Below, one piece after another: positions 1-9,835 of a DNA stretch of 64,000 nt (positions are counted from its first letter, which is position 1; each line of letters opens with the position of its first letter). The DNA comes from Anaerolineaceae bacterium (GTDB lineage: Bacteria > Chloroflexota > Anaerolineae > Anaerolineales > Anaerolineaceae): contig JAENZD010000002.1 of assembly GCA_016841445.1 (NCBI GenBank), positions 496,001-560,000 on the forward strand. Direction: 5' to 3'. A program made the position numbers and the translations under genes. Below the pieces are notes generated by a model, which was not told the origin of the DNA, did no database searches, and saw only the letters and a list, made by a program, of their open reading frames with translations.

Positions 1-614
1 ACCGGTTGGTGGTTTACGGGCTGCTTCTCCATGGGACGGTCGAGCCCGGTCAGGACACTTTTCCCTTCACGCAACCTGGTTTTTGCCAACCTGAAAGCGC
101 TCAGGCTCATTGGTGTGACAATGATGCCAAGATTTTCACGGATCTTGTTTTGCAATTTATAGGATTCGTTTGGGTCTGGATAGGAAAGAACTTGCATTTC
201 CAATCCCTGGGCTGCCAAGGCATATCCCATCAAATCAAAATTGCTGATGTGGGGGCAAACGCAGACGCAGGGCTGGTCATTCCTGATACGGTCGCAAGCC
301 TCTTTGCCTTCAGGACTAAAATCGATAATATCCTGTAGCCTTTCTCTTCGAGAAAGATAATAAAAGAAATCAAACATGCATCTGGCGGCCGATCCAAATA
401 TGATCTTTGGTTTTTCATTTAGTACTTCTTCAGAAATCGATCCATCATGGATGACCCATTGGTTAGCTCGGATGGCCTGGATCTTTGGGTTTGTTTTATT
501 ACGTCCATAAAATCTACCGACCCATGTTGCGACTTTTCTCCCCCACATTCTGGGTAGAACCCTACCGATCAGGATAGCAAAACGTACGATAGCATTTTGT
601 ATCAAACGATTCAT
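1..614 (-). CDS. LpxL/HtrB-type lysophospholipid acyltransferase, 3' end outside window
   Basis: The minus strand stays open for 204 codons from an ATG at 614-612 to the left edge, so the C-terminus is missing. The protein carries PHISNFD at residues 121-127, the H-x4-D acyltransferase motif (H122, D127). A hydrophobic N-terminus (about residues 5-20) and a GLDRP segment near residue 190 also fit the LpxL/HtrB family. That family moves an acyl chain from acyl-ACP or acyl-CoA to a lipid or glycolipid at the inner face of the membrane. In organisms without lipid A, relatives acylate phosphatidylinositol mannosides or other glycolipids. The acceptor cannot be read from this fragment. The ribosome binding site is weak. 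The gene is divergent from the GT4 gene at 885, with 270 bases between them. Confidence in the family is good; the substrate is unknown. Confidence 0.85.
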   Translation of the reverse strand, partial: MNRLIQNAIVRFAILIGRVLPRMWGRKVATWVGRFYGRNKTNPKIQAIRANQWVIHDGSISEEVLNEKPKIIFGSAARCMFDFFYYLSRRERLQDIIDFSPEGKEACDRIRNDQPCVCVCPHISNFDLMGYALAAQGLEMQVLSYPDPNESYKLQNKIRENLGIIVTPMSLSAFRLAKTRLREGKSVLTGLDRPMEKQPVNHQP

Positions 615-809
615 AACTGGTTCGATTCTATTTATCCAACCCGATAGCTAGATTCCTATGAGAAAAATAATTCCTAAGTCCTACCCAACTTGAACATTAA
701 TTTTACATCAAAAATGGAAATTTTGATAAGGATAATTAATATTTATTATACTTGTTGGGAGAAGTGATAAATTATTTGATTTTGGGTTATATGCTGATCT
801 TCTTTCAGG

Positions 810-838
810 CTGACCAAAGAGGTCACATGTGGTATAAA
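810..838 (+). promoter_or_regulatory. Candidate sigma-70 promoter for the GT4 gene
   Basis: CTGACC at 810-815 is followed after 17 bases by TATAAA at 833-838, and TGG immediately precedes the -10 box, giving an extended -10. Transcription would start near 845, about 40 bases before the ATG at 885. The rest of the divergent intergenic region (615-809) is AT-rich and shows no gene. Confidence 0.5.
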
Positions 839-884
839 TTCAATCATTAGTGCGTCAATAAAATTTGAAAATTCAGGTTATCAA

Positions 885-2021
885 ATGAAAATCGTCAGTA
901 TTGCAGCTTCATTTATTCCGTCAAATACAGCAAACAGCATCCAGGTCGTCAAAGCATGCCATGCGCTGGCTCAATTGGGACATGACCTGACGTTAATCGC
1001 TCCTGGGGAAACGAGAACGGAATGGGAAAAGCTCCAAACCCACTATGGGTTGAAAACTGCATTTAAAATACTATGGATTCGGGAAAACCTCTTCTTCCGG
1101 CGTTACGATTTCGCAATCAAAGCCATTCAACAGGCTGCGAAGCTGAATCCCGACCTTATTTATACATGGGTGCTTCAGGCAGGTGTGCTTGCATTGTGGC
1201 GAGGAATCCCGACGATCCTTGAATTGCATGACCGTATTACCGGGCGGTTGGGGCCATGGTTGTTTCGAAGGTTCTGGGCTTCAAAAACACGGAAACGCCT
1301 GCTGACAAATTCAAAGGCTTTGCAAAGATTGCTGATCGAACGTTTCGATCTAGACACCACAGAGAACGAGATAATTACTGCTCCCAACGGGGTTGAGCTT
1401 GAACGATACGATCATCTGCCGGCACCTGAAAAAGCACGCGAAATTTTGGGTTTACAAAAAGGTTTTACGGCTGGATATACCGGTCACTTTTATGCAGGAC
1501 GTGGAATGTCATTGATGGTTGAAATGGCAAAAGCCCTGCCAGAGATCAACTTTTTATGGGTTGGCGGCGAGCAGCGAGAAGTGATTGCCTGGCAAGAGGA
1601 AGCCGCCAAGGCAGGTCTTAGCAACCTGAAATTAACGGGATTTGTTGATAATGCTGTTTTAGCGCAGTATCAGGCAGCCTCCGATGTCCTGCTGATGCCT
1701 TATGGGACATCCATCGCCGGCAGCGGCGGGGGAGATTCCGCACAGGTTGCCAGCCCAATGAAAATGTTTGAGTATATGGCCGCAGGCCGGGCAATCCTGA
1801 GCAGCGACTTGCCTGTGATCCACGAAGTCCTGGATGATGAGACGGCTTATTTCTGCCCGCCTGAAGATTTACAAGCCTGGATAGCGGCTCTGGTCTCACT
1901 CAAAGAAAACCCCGTAAAATGCCAAATGCTGGGGAAATCAGCAAAGGCTATGGTGAAAAATTACACCTGGAAGGCACGTGCAGAAAAGGCTTTGGATGGT
2001 TTCAAAGGAAAGGCTGCCTGA
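885..2021 (+). CDS. Glycosyltransferase family 4 protein
   Basis: A 378-residue GT-B fold enzyme that would transfer a sugar from a nucleotide donor in the cytoplasm. The N-terminal acceptor half opens with KIVSIAASFIPSN, and a short spaced AGG precedes the ATG. The C-terminal donor half has the GT4 pattern: a glycine-rich SIAGSGGG loop, then MKMFEYMAAG at 292-301 with the expected glutamate at 296, then an SSDLPVI stretch. The length is normal for the family. It is the first gene of a plus-strand run with the two membrane proteins at 2046 and 3386, and the gap to the next gene is 24 bases. The donor and acceptor sugars cannot be predicted. Confidence 0.9.
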   Translation: MKIVSIAASFIPSNTANSIQVVKACHALAQLGHDLTLIAPGETRTEWEKLQTHYGLKTAFKILWIRENLFFRRYDFAIKAIQQAAKLNPDLIYTWVLQAGVLALWRGIPTILELHDRITGRLGPWLFRRFWASKTRKRLLTNSKALQRLLIERFDLDTTENEIITAPNGVELERYDHLPAPEKAREILGLQKGFTAGYTGHFYAGRGMSLMVEMAKALPEINFLWVGGEQREVIAWQEEAAKAGLSNLKLTGFVDNAVLAQYQAASDVLLMPYGTSIAGSGGGDSAQVASPMKMFEYMAAGRAILSSDLPVIHEVLDDETAYFCPPEDLQAWIAALVSLKENPVKCQMLGKSAKAMVKNYTWKARAEKALDGFKGKAA

Positions 2022-2045
2022 TGATCCAGATAAAATTGGACAAAA

Positions 2046-3389
2046 ATGACTGAGCAGAGGAAAAGAAATTATAAATTATGGTTGGGGATCGTTTTGGCTG
2101 CGGCTGTGTTGGTTCGCCTGGTTCTATTCCTGACCTATTCCCCGGTTTCTTATAGTGACACGGCCAGCTACCGCAGGTCAGCTAATGCGATCCTTGAGGG
2201 TTTGGATGACTACGACGCCACGCGCACGCCAGGGTATCCGGCTTTTCTGGCAATCATAGGACCGGATCGATCCGTTTATGCTGTTCAACTATTCCTGGGC
2301 TTATGTATCACAATAGCCTGGTTCACTATTGGATATCAATCAACTGGTAAACCGGTGGTTGGCGCGCTGGCGGCCATGCTTTATACACTCAACCCTGCTC
2401 AGTTTTTTTTCGAAGCAAATCTTCTGACGGAGACCCTGACCACCTTTTGGTTGGCTTTATCGTTTTTAGGCGCTTTCATCTGGTTAAAGCACCCTAAATT
2501 TCATTCAATTTGGCTTGCCCTGGGGATTGGCCTGGCATCAGCCCTGGCTGCACTGACAAGGCCCCTTTTCATTTTTATGCCGGTATGGTTGGTCTTGTTC
2601 CTCGCAGTTTCATTTGAACAAAGAAAGCTGAAAATTGATTGGAAGCCGATCCTTGGGGTCATGCTGCCAGCCGTCCTGTTGATTGGGGGTTGGATGGGGT
2701 GGGTCAACTCTCGCTACCAGGTATTCAGTTTAACGACCATGACTGGCTACCACCTTGTGCAGCATACAGGATATTATTTTGAGGACGTTCCTGATGAATA
2801 TGCTGACCTGCGTGATGTGTACCTTGAATACCGGCAAGCTCGGGTTGACCAGTACGGCACCCAGGGGAATACCATTTGGGGTGCGATCCCGGCCATGAAA
2901 GAAGTCAGCGGATTGGGCTTTTATGAACTTTCAAAGACCCTGCAAGGTATCTCTATTCAGTTGATCCTGACACATCCTTGGGCGTACATTTCACGGGTCC
3001 TCAAGGGGTGGTGGCTCTTCTGGCGTGCGCCGGTTTATTGGCGCAGCACCTCAATCGGGATACCTTTATTAAAGAAGACTATTGAGCTCCTCATTTTAGG
3101 TTCCAGGGGGCTGGTTATAGCATCAAATATGATCTTTATCCTTTCAAGCTTGGCGGCTGTTGTTTCCAAGGAACTTCGGAAAATATGGGCTATCGACCCA
3201 TTCTTATGGCTGTTGGCCGGCTCGGTTTGGGTGACATCGATCCTCTCTTCCCTACTCGACCATGGTGATAACCCGAGATTCCTGATTCCCCTGCAAATCG
3301 TTGTTTTATTTTGGGTTTTGTGGCTTGGGTTTCAGACCTGGCAGCATCGTAAAAACAAATTAGACGTTGTGGAGGCTCAGAACTCATGA
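2046..3389 (+). CDS. GT39-like polytopic membrane glycosyltransferase (putative)
   Basis: A 447-residue protein with about ten hydrophobic segments. After the first membrane helix (about 11-31) comes a loop with SYSDTASYRR (35-44) and TRTPGYP (59-65). This acidic loop with Asp38 followed by an R-T-P-G-Y-P motif is the layout seen in GT39/ArnT/PMT-type enzymes, which use polyprenyl-phosphate sugars on the outer face of the membrane. The C-terminus is short and basic. Its stop codon overlaps the start of the next gene in an ATGA, so the two are translationally coupled. The family call rests on topology and the loop motif. Substrate is unknown, and a non-enzymatic membrane role cannot be excluded. 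Confidence 0.7.
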   Translation: MTEQRKRNYKLWLGIVLAAAVLVRLVLFLTYSPVSYSDTASYRRSANAILEGLDDYDATRTPGYPAFLAIIGPDRSVYAVQLFLGLCITIAWFTIGYQSTGKPVVGALAAMLYTLNPAQFFFEANLLTETLTTFWLALSFLGAFIWLKHPKFHSIWLALGIGLASALAALTRPLFIFMPVWLVLFLAVSFEQRKLKIDWKPILGVMLPAVLLIGGWMGWVNSRYQVFSLTTMTGYHLVQHTGYYFEDVPDEYADLRDVYLEYRQARVDQYGTQGNTIWGAIPAMKEVSGLGFYELSKTLQGISIQLILTHPWAYISRVLKGWWLFWRAPVYWRSTSIGIPLLKKTIELLILGSRGLVIASNMIFILSSLAAVVSKELRKIWAIDPFLWLLAGSVWVTSILSSLLDHGDNPRFLIPLQIVVLFWVLWLGFQTWQHRKNKLDVVEAQNS

Positions 3390-4954
3390 GTAAGAAAATA
3401 AGAACCGGGAAATTGATCTTTCAAATTGCCGGTCTTGCTGTGATTAGCCTGGGATTGGGGGCACTGCTCCAAGGCATTCTGCCAAGAGGTATTTTCTGGC
3501 GGGGATTTATCACCGGTTCGCTGCTGATCTTTGTTTGCGGATTGATCCTCTACACTGCTTGGCGGATGGCAGGCAGAGGAAAGGTGTTGGCCTGGATGCT
3601 CCTGGCTGCATTTCTTCTGAGGCTCGCCCTGGGGGTGTTTTTCGCCTGGGGGTTACCCCGCTATGGATATGAAGAAGAACCACAGCAGGCTGGTTTTGTA
3701 TTTTTTGATGCATACCGGCGCGAAACCAGCGCCTGGGAACTGGCGAATTCAGACGAACCCCTCAGGATGGCGTTTAGTGATCAATATAATACTGACCAGT
3801 ACGGCGGGATTTTAGCCATCAGTGCGGCTGTATACCGTTATTTGAGCCCGGATGCCTTTCGACCGGTGCTGATATCAATCCTGGCGGCTGGTGCCATGAC
3901 AATGAGCTTGCCATTCCTTATGGATGTGATGAAGCGGTTTTTCAGTGAAAAGGCTGCACTTGTGACGGGCGTTATATTTGTCTTTTTCCCGGAAGGGCTG
4001 CTTTTAAGCGCATCACAGATGCGGGAGCCTTTCCTGATCTTGTTCATCAGCATGGGTTTATGTTCATCAGCATCTTTGTTGAACGGAAAGAAGAAATGGC
4101 CGCCAATCATCCTTGGTGTCATCAGCCTTTTGGGGTTATTCTTTTTCTCTTTTCGGGTTGCTGTTCCCGTTGTTGGCGCGACCCTGTTATGGATGTGGGC
4201 AGTTGAGTCGACGCGGATCAAGAAGGGTTGGATCAGGATTGTCGGATGGCTGACCATTTTCATGGCGGGGTTTGTTATCCTGCTTTTCTTCCGAGGTTGG
4301 ATCGATGAGGTTTTCAGGTGGGATACCCTGGTAACCTTCAGAGCCTCCGGGATGATCCAATACCAGTTAGAAAATTTACCCAGGTCGCTGCGGTTTCCAT
4401 TTATCCTGGTGTACGGGATGTTTCAGCCCCTATTACCAGCCGCAATCGTTGATCCTGCACCCTGGATTTGGCGCGGGCTGGGCATCTTCCGTGCGCTTGG
4501 ATGGTACACATTACTTCCCTTATTGATTTTCGCAGTTATCAGGACATGGAAGGCAGAGCCAACCTACAAGCGGAACTGGCTGGTTATTTTTACGGTTGTG
4601 ATCTGGGCATGGGTCCTGATTTCCTCAGCAAGAGCGGGTGGCGACCAATGGGATAACCCCCGCTACAGGACGATTTTCTTGCCCTGGATGGCACTTGTGG
4701 CGGGATGGGTGTTCCAATATGCCTTAAAATACAAAGATAAGTGGTTGGCTCGCATCCTGTTAATCGAAGGTGTCTTTTTATCTTTCTTCACACTCTGGTA
4801 TGTTGACCGGTATTATTTTCCGAACATCCGAATTGACTTGCCTTGGATCATCCTGCTTATCGTCTTATTCAGCGGATTTATCCTGGTTTGGGGTCTGATG
4901 CGTGACCGCAAGCGAAAGAAGGGTTCCTTGACTGAACAGAACGAAAAGTTATAA
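3386..4954 (+). CDS. Polytopic membrane protein, GT39/DUF2029-like
   Basis: A 522-residue protein with about twelve predicted membrane segments, overlapping the previous gene by 4 bases. A periplasm-side style loop after the third helix contains an acidic GYEEEP segment, followed by FFDAYRR and SDQYNTDQYGG, reminiscent of donor-binding loops in C-type glycosyltransferases. No catalytic signature is firm enough to name an activity. The tandem arrangement with the related protein at 2046 suggests the pair act together in polyprenyl-linked glycan assembly. Downstream, an AT-rich inverted repeat (AATTCAT at 4953-4959 and ATGAATT at 4973-4979) overlaps the stop codon. It has no GC stem and is not called a terminator. 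About 190 bases separate this gene from the next. Confidence 0.65.
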   Translation: MSKKIRTGKLIFQIAGLAVISLGLGALLQGILPRGIFWRGFITGSLLIFVCGLILYTAWRMAGRGKVLAWMLLAAFLLRLALGVFFAWGLPRYGYEEEPQQAGFVFFDAYRRETSAWELANSDEPLRMAFSDQYNTDQYGGILAISAAVYRYLSPDAFRPVLISILAAGAMTMSLPFLMDVMKRFFSEKAALVTGVIFVFFPEGLLLSASQMREPFLILFISMGLCSSASLLNGKKKWPPIILGVISLLGLFFFSFRVAVPVVGATLLWMWAVESTRIKKGWIRIVGWLTIFMAGFVILLFFRGWIDEVFRWDTLVTFRASGMIQYQLENLPRSLRFPFILVYGMFQPLLPAAIVDPAPWIWRGLGIFRALGWYTLLPLLIFAVIRTWKAEPTYKRNWLVIFTVVIWAWVLISSARAGGDQWDNPRYRTIFLPWMALVAGWVFQYALKYKDKWLARILLIEGVFLSFFTLWYVDRYYFPNIRIDLPWIILLIVLFSGFILVWGLMRDRKRKKGSLTEQNEKL

Positions 4955-5066
4955 TTCATTTGTGAAAAAAATATGAATTGCGAAGCATTGGAAATATTTG
5001 TGCTTGAGCGGTTCGAAAAAAAATGTGTCCTATCGTCTTTTAGCTGGCGTCATTGTCGGAAGGTAG

Positions 5067-6083
<1,017 letters not shown>

Positions 6084-6093
6084 AGATAGCGCT

Positions 6094-6942
6094 ATGGATT
6101 CAACCCGTCAGAAGAACGCCCAGGCACCGATCACTTACCTTCGCCCGTCCAAAGGCTGGCTTTCGATTGATTTTAAAGAACTTTGGCGGTACCGGGAATT
6201 AATTTTCTTCCTGACCTGGCGGGACATTAAAGTCCGATATAAACAAGCTGTCCTGGGTGTTGCCTGGGCTATCCTCCAACCCTTGCTGACGATGGTCATT
6301 TTTTCTGTTATTTTTGGCAATCTTTTACGAACGCCATCTGAAGGAATCCCTTACCCGTTGTTTTCACTGACGGCATTATTACCATGGCAGTTATTTGCAT
6401 CTGCCCTGCAGCGGACGAGTATCAGCCTGGTCGGTAATTCGAACCTGATCACCAAAGTTTATTTCCCCCGTTTAGCTATTCCACTGTCTTCAATATTTGC
6501 GGCGCTGGTGGATTTTGGTGTTTCATTTGTCGTTTTATTGGGTGTGATGATTTATTATCAATACTGGCCGACGTGGAATACACTGTGGCTGATCCCCATG
6601 GTCTTGTTAACCCTGCTGACCGCCCTGGCTGTGGGATTATGGTTTTCAGCATTAAATGTTCAGTATCGTGATGTTCAGCAGATGGTGCCGTTCATCATCC
6701 AGGCATGGATGTATGCTTCACCTATCGTTTATTCAATCAGTATCATCCCCGAAGGAATCTGGCGATTATTGTATGGGCTCAACCCGATGGTTGGCGTTAT
6801 TCAGGGTTTTCGATGGGTGTTATTGGGCACAGAACAGCCAGATATAACCATGCTCATTTCCAGTGGCGTGGTATTGATTCTTCTTATCAGTGGATTGTAT
6901 TATTTCAGGCGGATGGAAAAAACTTTTGCCGATATTGTGTAG
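6094..6942 (+). CDS. wzm: O-antigen/teichoic-type ABC transporter permease (Wzm)
   Basis: A 282-residue ABC-2 family permease. The longer open frame from 5923 overlaps the preceding gene and is rejected in favour of the ATG at 6094. A basic cytoplasmic N-terminus ending in WRDIKVRYKQAVLG is the standard Wzm/TagG gate-helix motif, and it leads into six hydrophobic segments. The partner ATPase follows 6 bases downstream. The pair exports polyprenyl-diphosphate-linked glycans from the cytoplasmic face. This points to ABC-dependent rather than Wzx-dependent export, at least for one polymer of this locus; no Wzx flippase was seen in the window. Confidence 0.92.
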   Translation: MDSTRQKNAQAPITYLRPSKGWLSIDFKELWRYRELIFFLTWRDIKVRYKQAVLGVAWAILQPLLTMVIFSVIFGNLLRTPSEGIPYPLFSLTALLPWQLFASALQRTSISLVGNSNLITKVYFPRLAIPLSSIFAALVDFGVSFVVLLGVMIYYQYWPTWNTLWLIPMVLLTLLTALAVGLWFSALNVQYRDVQQMVPFIIQAWMYASPIVYSISIIPEGIWRLLYGLNPMVGVIQGFRWVLLGTEQPDITMLISSGVVLILLISGLYYFRRMEKTFADIV

Positions 6943-6948
6943 GATCTT

Positions 6949-8229
6949 ATGACAGATTTAGCGATACGAGTTGAGAATTTATCCAAGCGTTACCGGATTG
7001 ACCTGGTGCAGGAACGGCCGGACACATTTCGGGATATGATTGTGTCCAAATTCCAGCAGATCCGGAACAGGTTGAGCCATCAGGAAAAATCCCGTTATGA
7101 TAACCCATCATTCATATGGGCGCTAAATGACGTCTCATTTACTGTAGAACGCGGCCAGGTTCTGGGTATTGTTGGCCGGAACGGCGCCGGGAAGAGCACG
7201 CTGCTAAAGATCCTCTCACGCGTCACAAACCCAACCGAGGGATTAGGCGAAATACACGGACGTGTCGGTTCTCTTCTTGAGGTGGGGACAGGTTTTCATC
7301 CCGAACTTTCTGGCCGTGAGAATATTTACCTGAATGGTGCCATCCTGGGCATGCGCCGTGAAGAGATCGACCGGAAATTTGACGAAATCGTCGATTTTTC
7401 GGAAGTTGGCAAGTTTATCGATACGCCGGTCAAACGCTTTTCAAGCGGGATGTACCTGCGGCTGGCTTTCGCCGTGGCTGCGCATTTGGAACCGGAAATC
7501 CTGGTTGTCGATGAGGTCCTGGCGGTTGGTGATGCTGAATTCCAACGTAAATGCCTGGGAAAGATGAATGATGTTGCCCAGGAAGGACGGACAGTTTTGT
7601 TTGTTAGTCATAATATGTCTGCGATTTTACGTCTGACCCAGGAGACGATCGTGCTTGACCAGGGGAAAATTGCCCTGCGCGCCCCAACACCGGAAGCTGT
7701 GGACTACTACCTCAATTTAGGGTTGAGCAAAGAAGGTGAACGCACCTGGGCACCTGAGGAAATTGTAGATAAAAACAGATCTTTCCAGCCAATAGCATTG
7801 CGCGTCCTCAACAATCAGGGGAAAGTTGTGGATACCGTAAACGCCTCAGAAGGGTTCTCAATTGAATTCGAATATGGATTGAGTGAAGCCATCAGCGGAT
7901 TACGGGTTGGGCTTTATATGATGACCACCCGGGGCGAGTTTGTTTTTACAACATTTGATACTGATGATCCACAAATGTATGAGGCGTACTCAGTTCGCCC
8001 GGCAGGCCGCTATATCAGCCGCTGCAAAATTCCCCCGGATTTGTTAAATGAAGGTCGATTTGTCCTGGGCGTTAACGCATCGACCTACCGCATCAAACGT
8101 TATTTTCAGGATGATAAGGTGCTGACATTTAATGTAGATGCAACAGGGGCTCCCGGGACTCACTGGCCGGAGCAACGTTTAGGTGCTATTCGGCCCAGCC
8201 TGGATTGGGCCATCAAGAAAACAAAATAA
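6949..8229 (+). CDS. wzt: ABC transporter ATP-binding protein with C-terminal glycan-binding domain (Wzt)
   Basis: A 426-residue Wzt-type ATPase. The N-terminal nucleotide-binding domain holds Walker A GRNGAGKST (76-84), signature SSGM (165-168) and Walker B LVVDEV (185-190). Its Q-loop region, EVGTGFHPELSGREN, is typical of the Wzt/TagH group. About 170 residues follow the ATPase core (roughly 255-425). They are beta-rich, match the position and size of the Wzt carbohydrate-binding domain, and include a segment reading GLYMMTTRGEFVFTTF. In characterised Wzt proteins this domain recognises the modified non-reducing end of the polymer. The nearby methyltransferases could supply such a cap; that link is an inference. 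Confidence 0.93.
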   Translation: MTDLAIRVENLSKRYRIDLVQERPDTFRDMIVSKFQQIRNRLSHQEKSRYDNPSFIWALNDVSFTVERGQVLGIVGRNGAGKSTLLKILSRVTNPTEGLGEIHGRVGSLLEVGTGFHPELSGRENIYLNGAILGMRREEIDRKFDEIVDFSEVGKFIDTPVKRFSSGMYLRLAFAVAAHLEPEILVVDEVLAVGDAEFQRKCLGKMNDVAQEGRTVLFVSHNMSAILRLTQETIVLDQGKIALRAPTPEAVDYYLNLGLSKEGERTWAPEEIVDKNRSFQPIALRVLNNQGKVVDTVNASEGFSIEFEYGLSEAISGLRVGLYMMTTRGEFVFTTFDTDDPQMYEAYSVRPAGRYISRCKIPPDLLNEGRFVLGVNASTYRIKRYFQDDKVLTFNVDATGAPGTHWPEQRLGAIRPSLDWAIKKTK

Positions 8230-8233
8230 TCGT

Positions 8234-9823
8234 ATGAATAAACAAACGATCAAAAAAATTCTGGGCAAACTTCCTTTTACAGTGGACCTGTACTGGCAGC
8301 TTGTGCAGCGGCACAAGCCATGGAAAGCGCATTATAACCTGGACTTTATCGATTCCGTTCTCTTGGATGCTGTTCAGCAGGCTGCATCCTTTTCCACTTC
8401 AGCAAGCCCCAACCAGAACAAAAATATTTTTGTATTCAGTACGCTTCATTATTGGATAGAATATGCAGCATTGCTATCTGCGGCATTAGCGGGAAAGGGA
8501 CATGATGTCACTATGTCCTTTTTGCCTTATGCCAGTTGGACGAAACCCATTGATGATTTTGATCTCAGGCGGCAAAATTTATATACCCGCCAGGTCCTGA
8601 AACCAGCCAATTCACTGCTCAGGGTGCAGTCTTTATTGGATGTTCGGCCGATATCACGCAGCTTACCACAGCCAATTTTGGATATTGTAGAAGAGGTCAG
8701 CACTTTTGATACCCAGTATACGCTGCAGGTCGAGGACATCACGAAAGAAGAAGATATCTATAAGCTCAGGTATGAGCGCAACCTCTTAGCCGCGCAAAAT
8801 TCACGTGCCTGGCTGGCGGCTCATAAACCGGATGTGGTCATTGTGCCAAACGGTACCATCCAGGAGATGGGGATTGTTTACCGGGTAGCGCAGTATTTAA
8901 ATATCCCTACAGTGACTTTTGAATTCAGCGACCAGCGCGAGCATATTTGGCTGGCACAAAATTCAGAGATCATGCGGCATGATACCAGCGGTCTTTGGAC
9001 TGCAAAGGGTGAAAAACCTTTGGATGACGCCCAACTGCAGAGGCTTCAGGAATTGTTTTCAGCACGAGAAGACGCCAGGACATGGAAGAATTTTGCTCGA
9101 AAATGGCAGGATACGCCATCAGAAGGCGGCGCTGCTGTGCGTGAAAAATTGATGCTGGATGACCGTCCGGTCATATTGTTAGCGACCAATGTGCTGGGAG
9201 ACAGCCTGACACTTGACCGCCAGACATTCAGTAAGACCATGGCGGAATGGATTGAAAAGACCGTCCTTTTCTTTGCGGAGAGGGATGATATTCAGCTGAT
9301 CATCCGTGTGCATCCTGGGGAGGTCCTGGTACATGGCACATCTATGGTTGATGTGGTCAATAACACATTGGGTGAGATCCCGCCCCATATCCATATGGTT
9401 GAACCTGAGGAGAAACTCAACACCTACGATATTCTGGAAGTTACAGACCTGGGGTTGGTCTACACAACTACGGTTGGCCTGGAAATGGCAATGCGTGGGA
9501 TCCCTGTTGTTGTTGCAGGGAAAACCCATTACCGCGGTAAGGGATTTACCTATGATCCTTCAAGCTGGGAAACTTATTTTGATAAGCTGAATGCGATGCT
9601 GGAAGGGTTGGACGCTTACCGCCTGACAGATGAGCAGATTGAACTTGCCTGGCGATACGCTTATCTGTTCTTTTTCGAGTTTTCCAAGCCGTTCCCATGG
9701 CATTTATTGGATTTGAAAAAAGACTACAAATCACGGCCGATGTCGTTCGTGTTAGGAAAGGACGGCCGAGAGCGGTATGGCCAGACTTTCGAGTACATAG
9801 CGGGCAAGCCGTTGGAATGGTGA
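8234..9823 (+). CDS. Capsule-biosynthesis-type glycosyltransferase (GT-B, Capsule_synth-like)
   Basis: A 529-residue cytoplasmic protein. The ATG at 8234 starts 4 bases after the wzt stop and is preferred over an in-frame upstream start inside wzt. The C-terminal half has RVHPGE (R358, H360, P361) followed about 57 residues later by VGLEMAMRG with E417. This His-Pro and Glu arrangement is seen in capsule-synthesis GT-B enzymes such as the KpsC/KpsS-like and CDP-glycerol transferase-like groups. The gene at 29723 has the same arrangement with nearly the same spacing (H357, E417), so the two are probably distant paralogues. Donor is unknown. In this context a nonulosonic acid transferase is a reasonable guess but is not shown. 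Confidence 0.65.
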   Translation: MNKQTIKKILGKLPFTVDLYWQLVQRHKPWKAHYNLDFIDSVLLDAVQQAASFSTSASPNQNKNIFVFSTLHYWIEYAALLSAALAGKGHDVTMSFLPYASWTKPIDDFDLRRQNLYTRQVLKPANSLLRVQSLLDVRPISRSLPQPILDIVEEVSTFDTQYTLQVEDITKEEDIYKLRYERNLLAAQNSRAWLAAHKPDVVIVPNGTIQEMGIVYRVAQYLNIPTVTFEFSDQREHIWLAQNSEIMRHDTSGLWTAKGEKPLDDAQLQRLQELFSAREDARTWKNFARKWQDTPSEGGAAVREKLMLDDRPVILLATNVLGDSLTLDRQTFSKTMAEWIEKTVLFFAERDDIQLIIRVHPGEVLVHGTSMVDVVNNTLGEIPPHIHMVEPEEKLNTYDILEVTDLGLVYTTTVGLEMAMRGIPVVVAGKTHYRGKGFTYDPSSWETYFDKLNAMLEGLDAYRLTDEQIELAWRYAYLFFFEFSKPFPWHLLDLKKDYKSRPMSFVLGKDGRERYGQTFEYIAGKPLEW

Positions 9824-9835
9824 TTAGTTGAGAAT

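Noticed and set aside
3838-4263. 141-codon minus-strand frame inside the membrane protein at 3386
   Set aside because: Antisense shadow of a strongly hydrophobic coding region; composition is basic and Met/Ser/Thr-rich with no domain.
4953-4979. Inverted repeat AATTCAT/ATGAATT as a terminator
   Set aside because: The stem is seven weak pairs, overlaps the stop codon and lacks a T-run.
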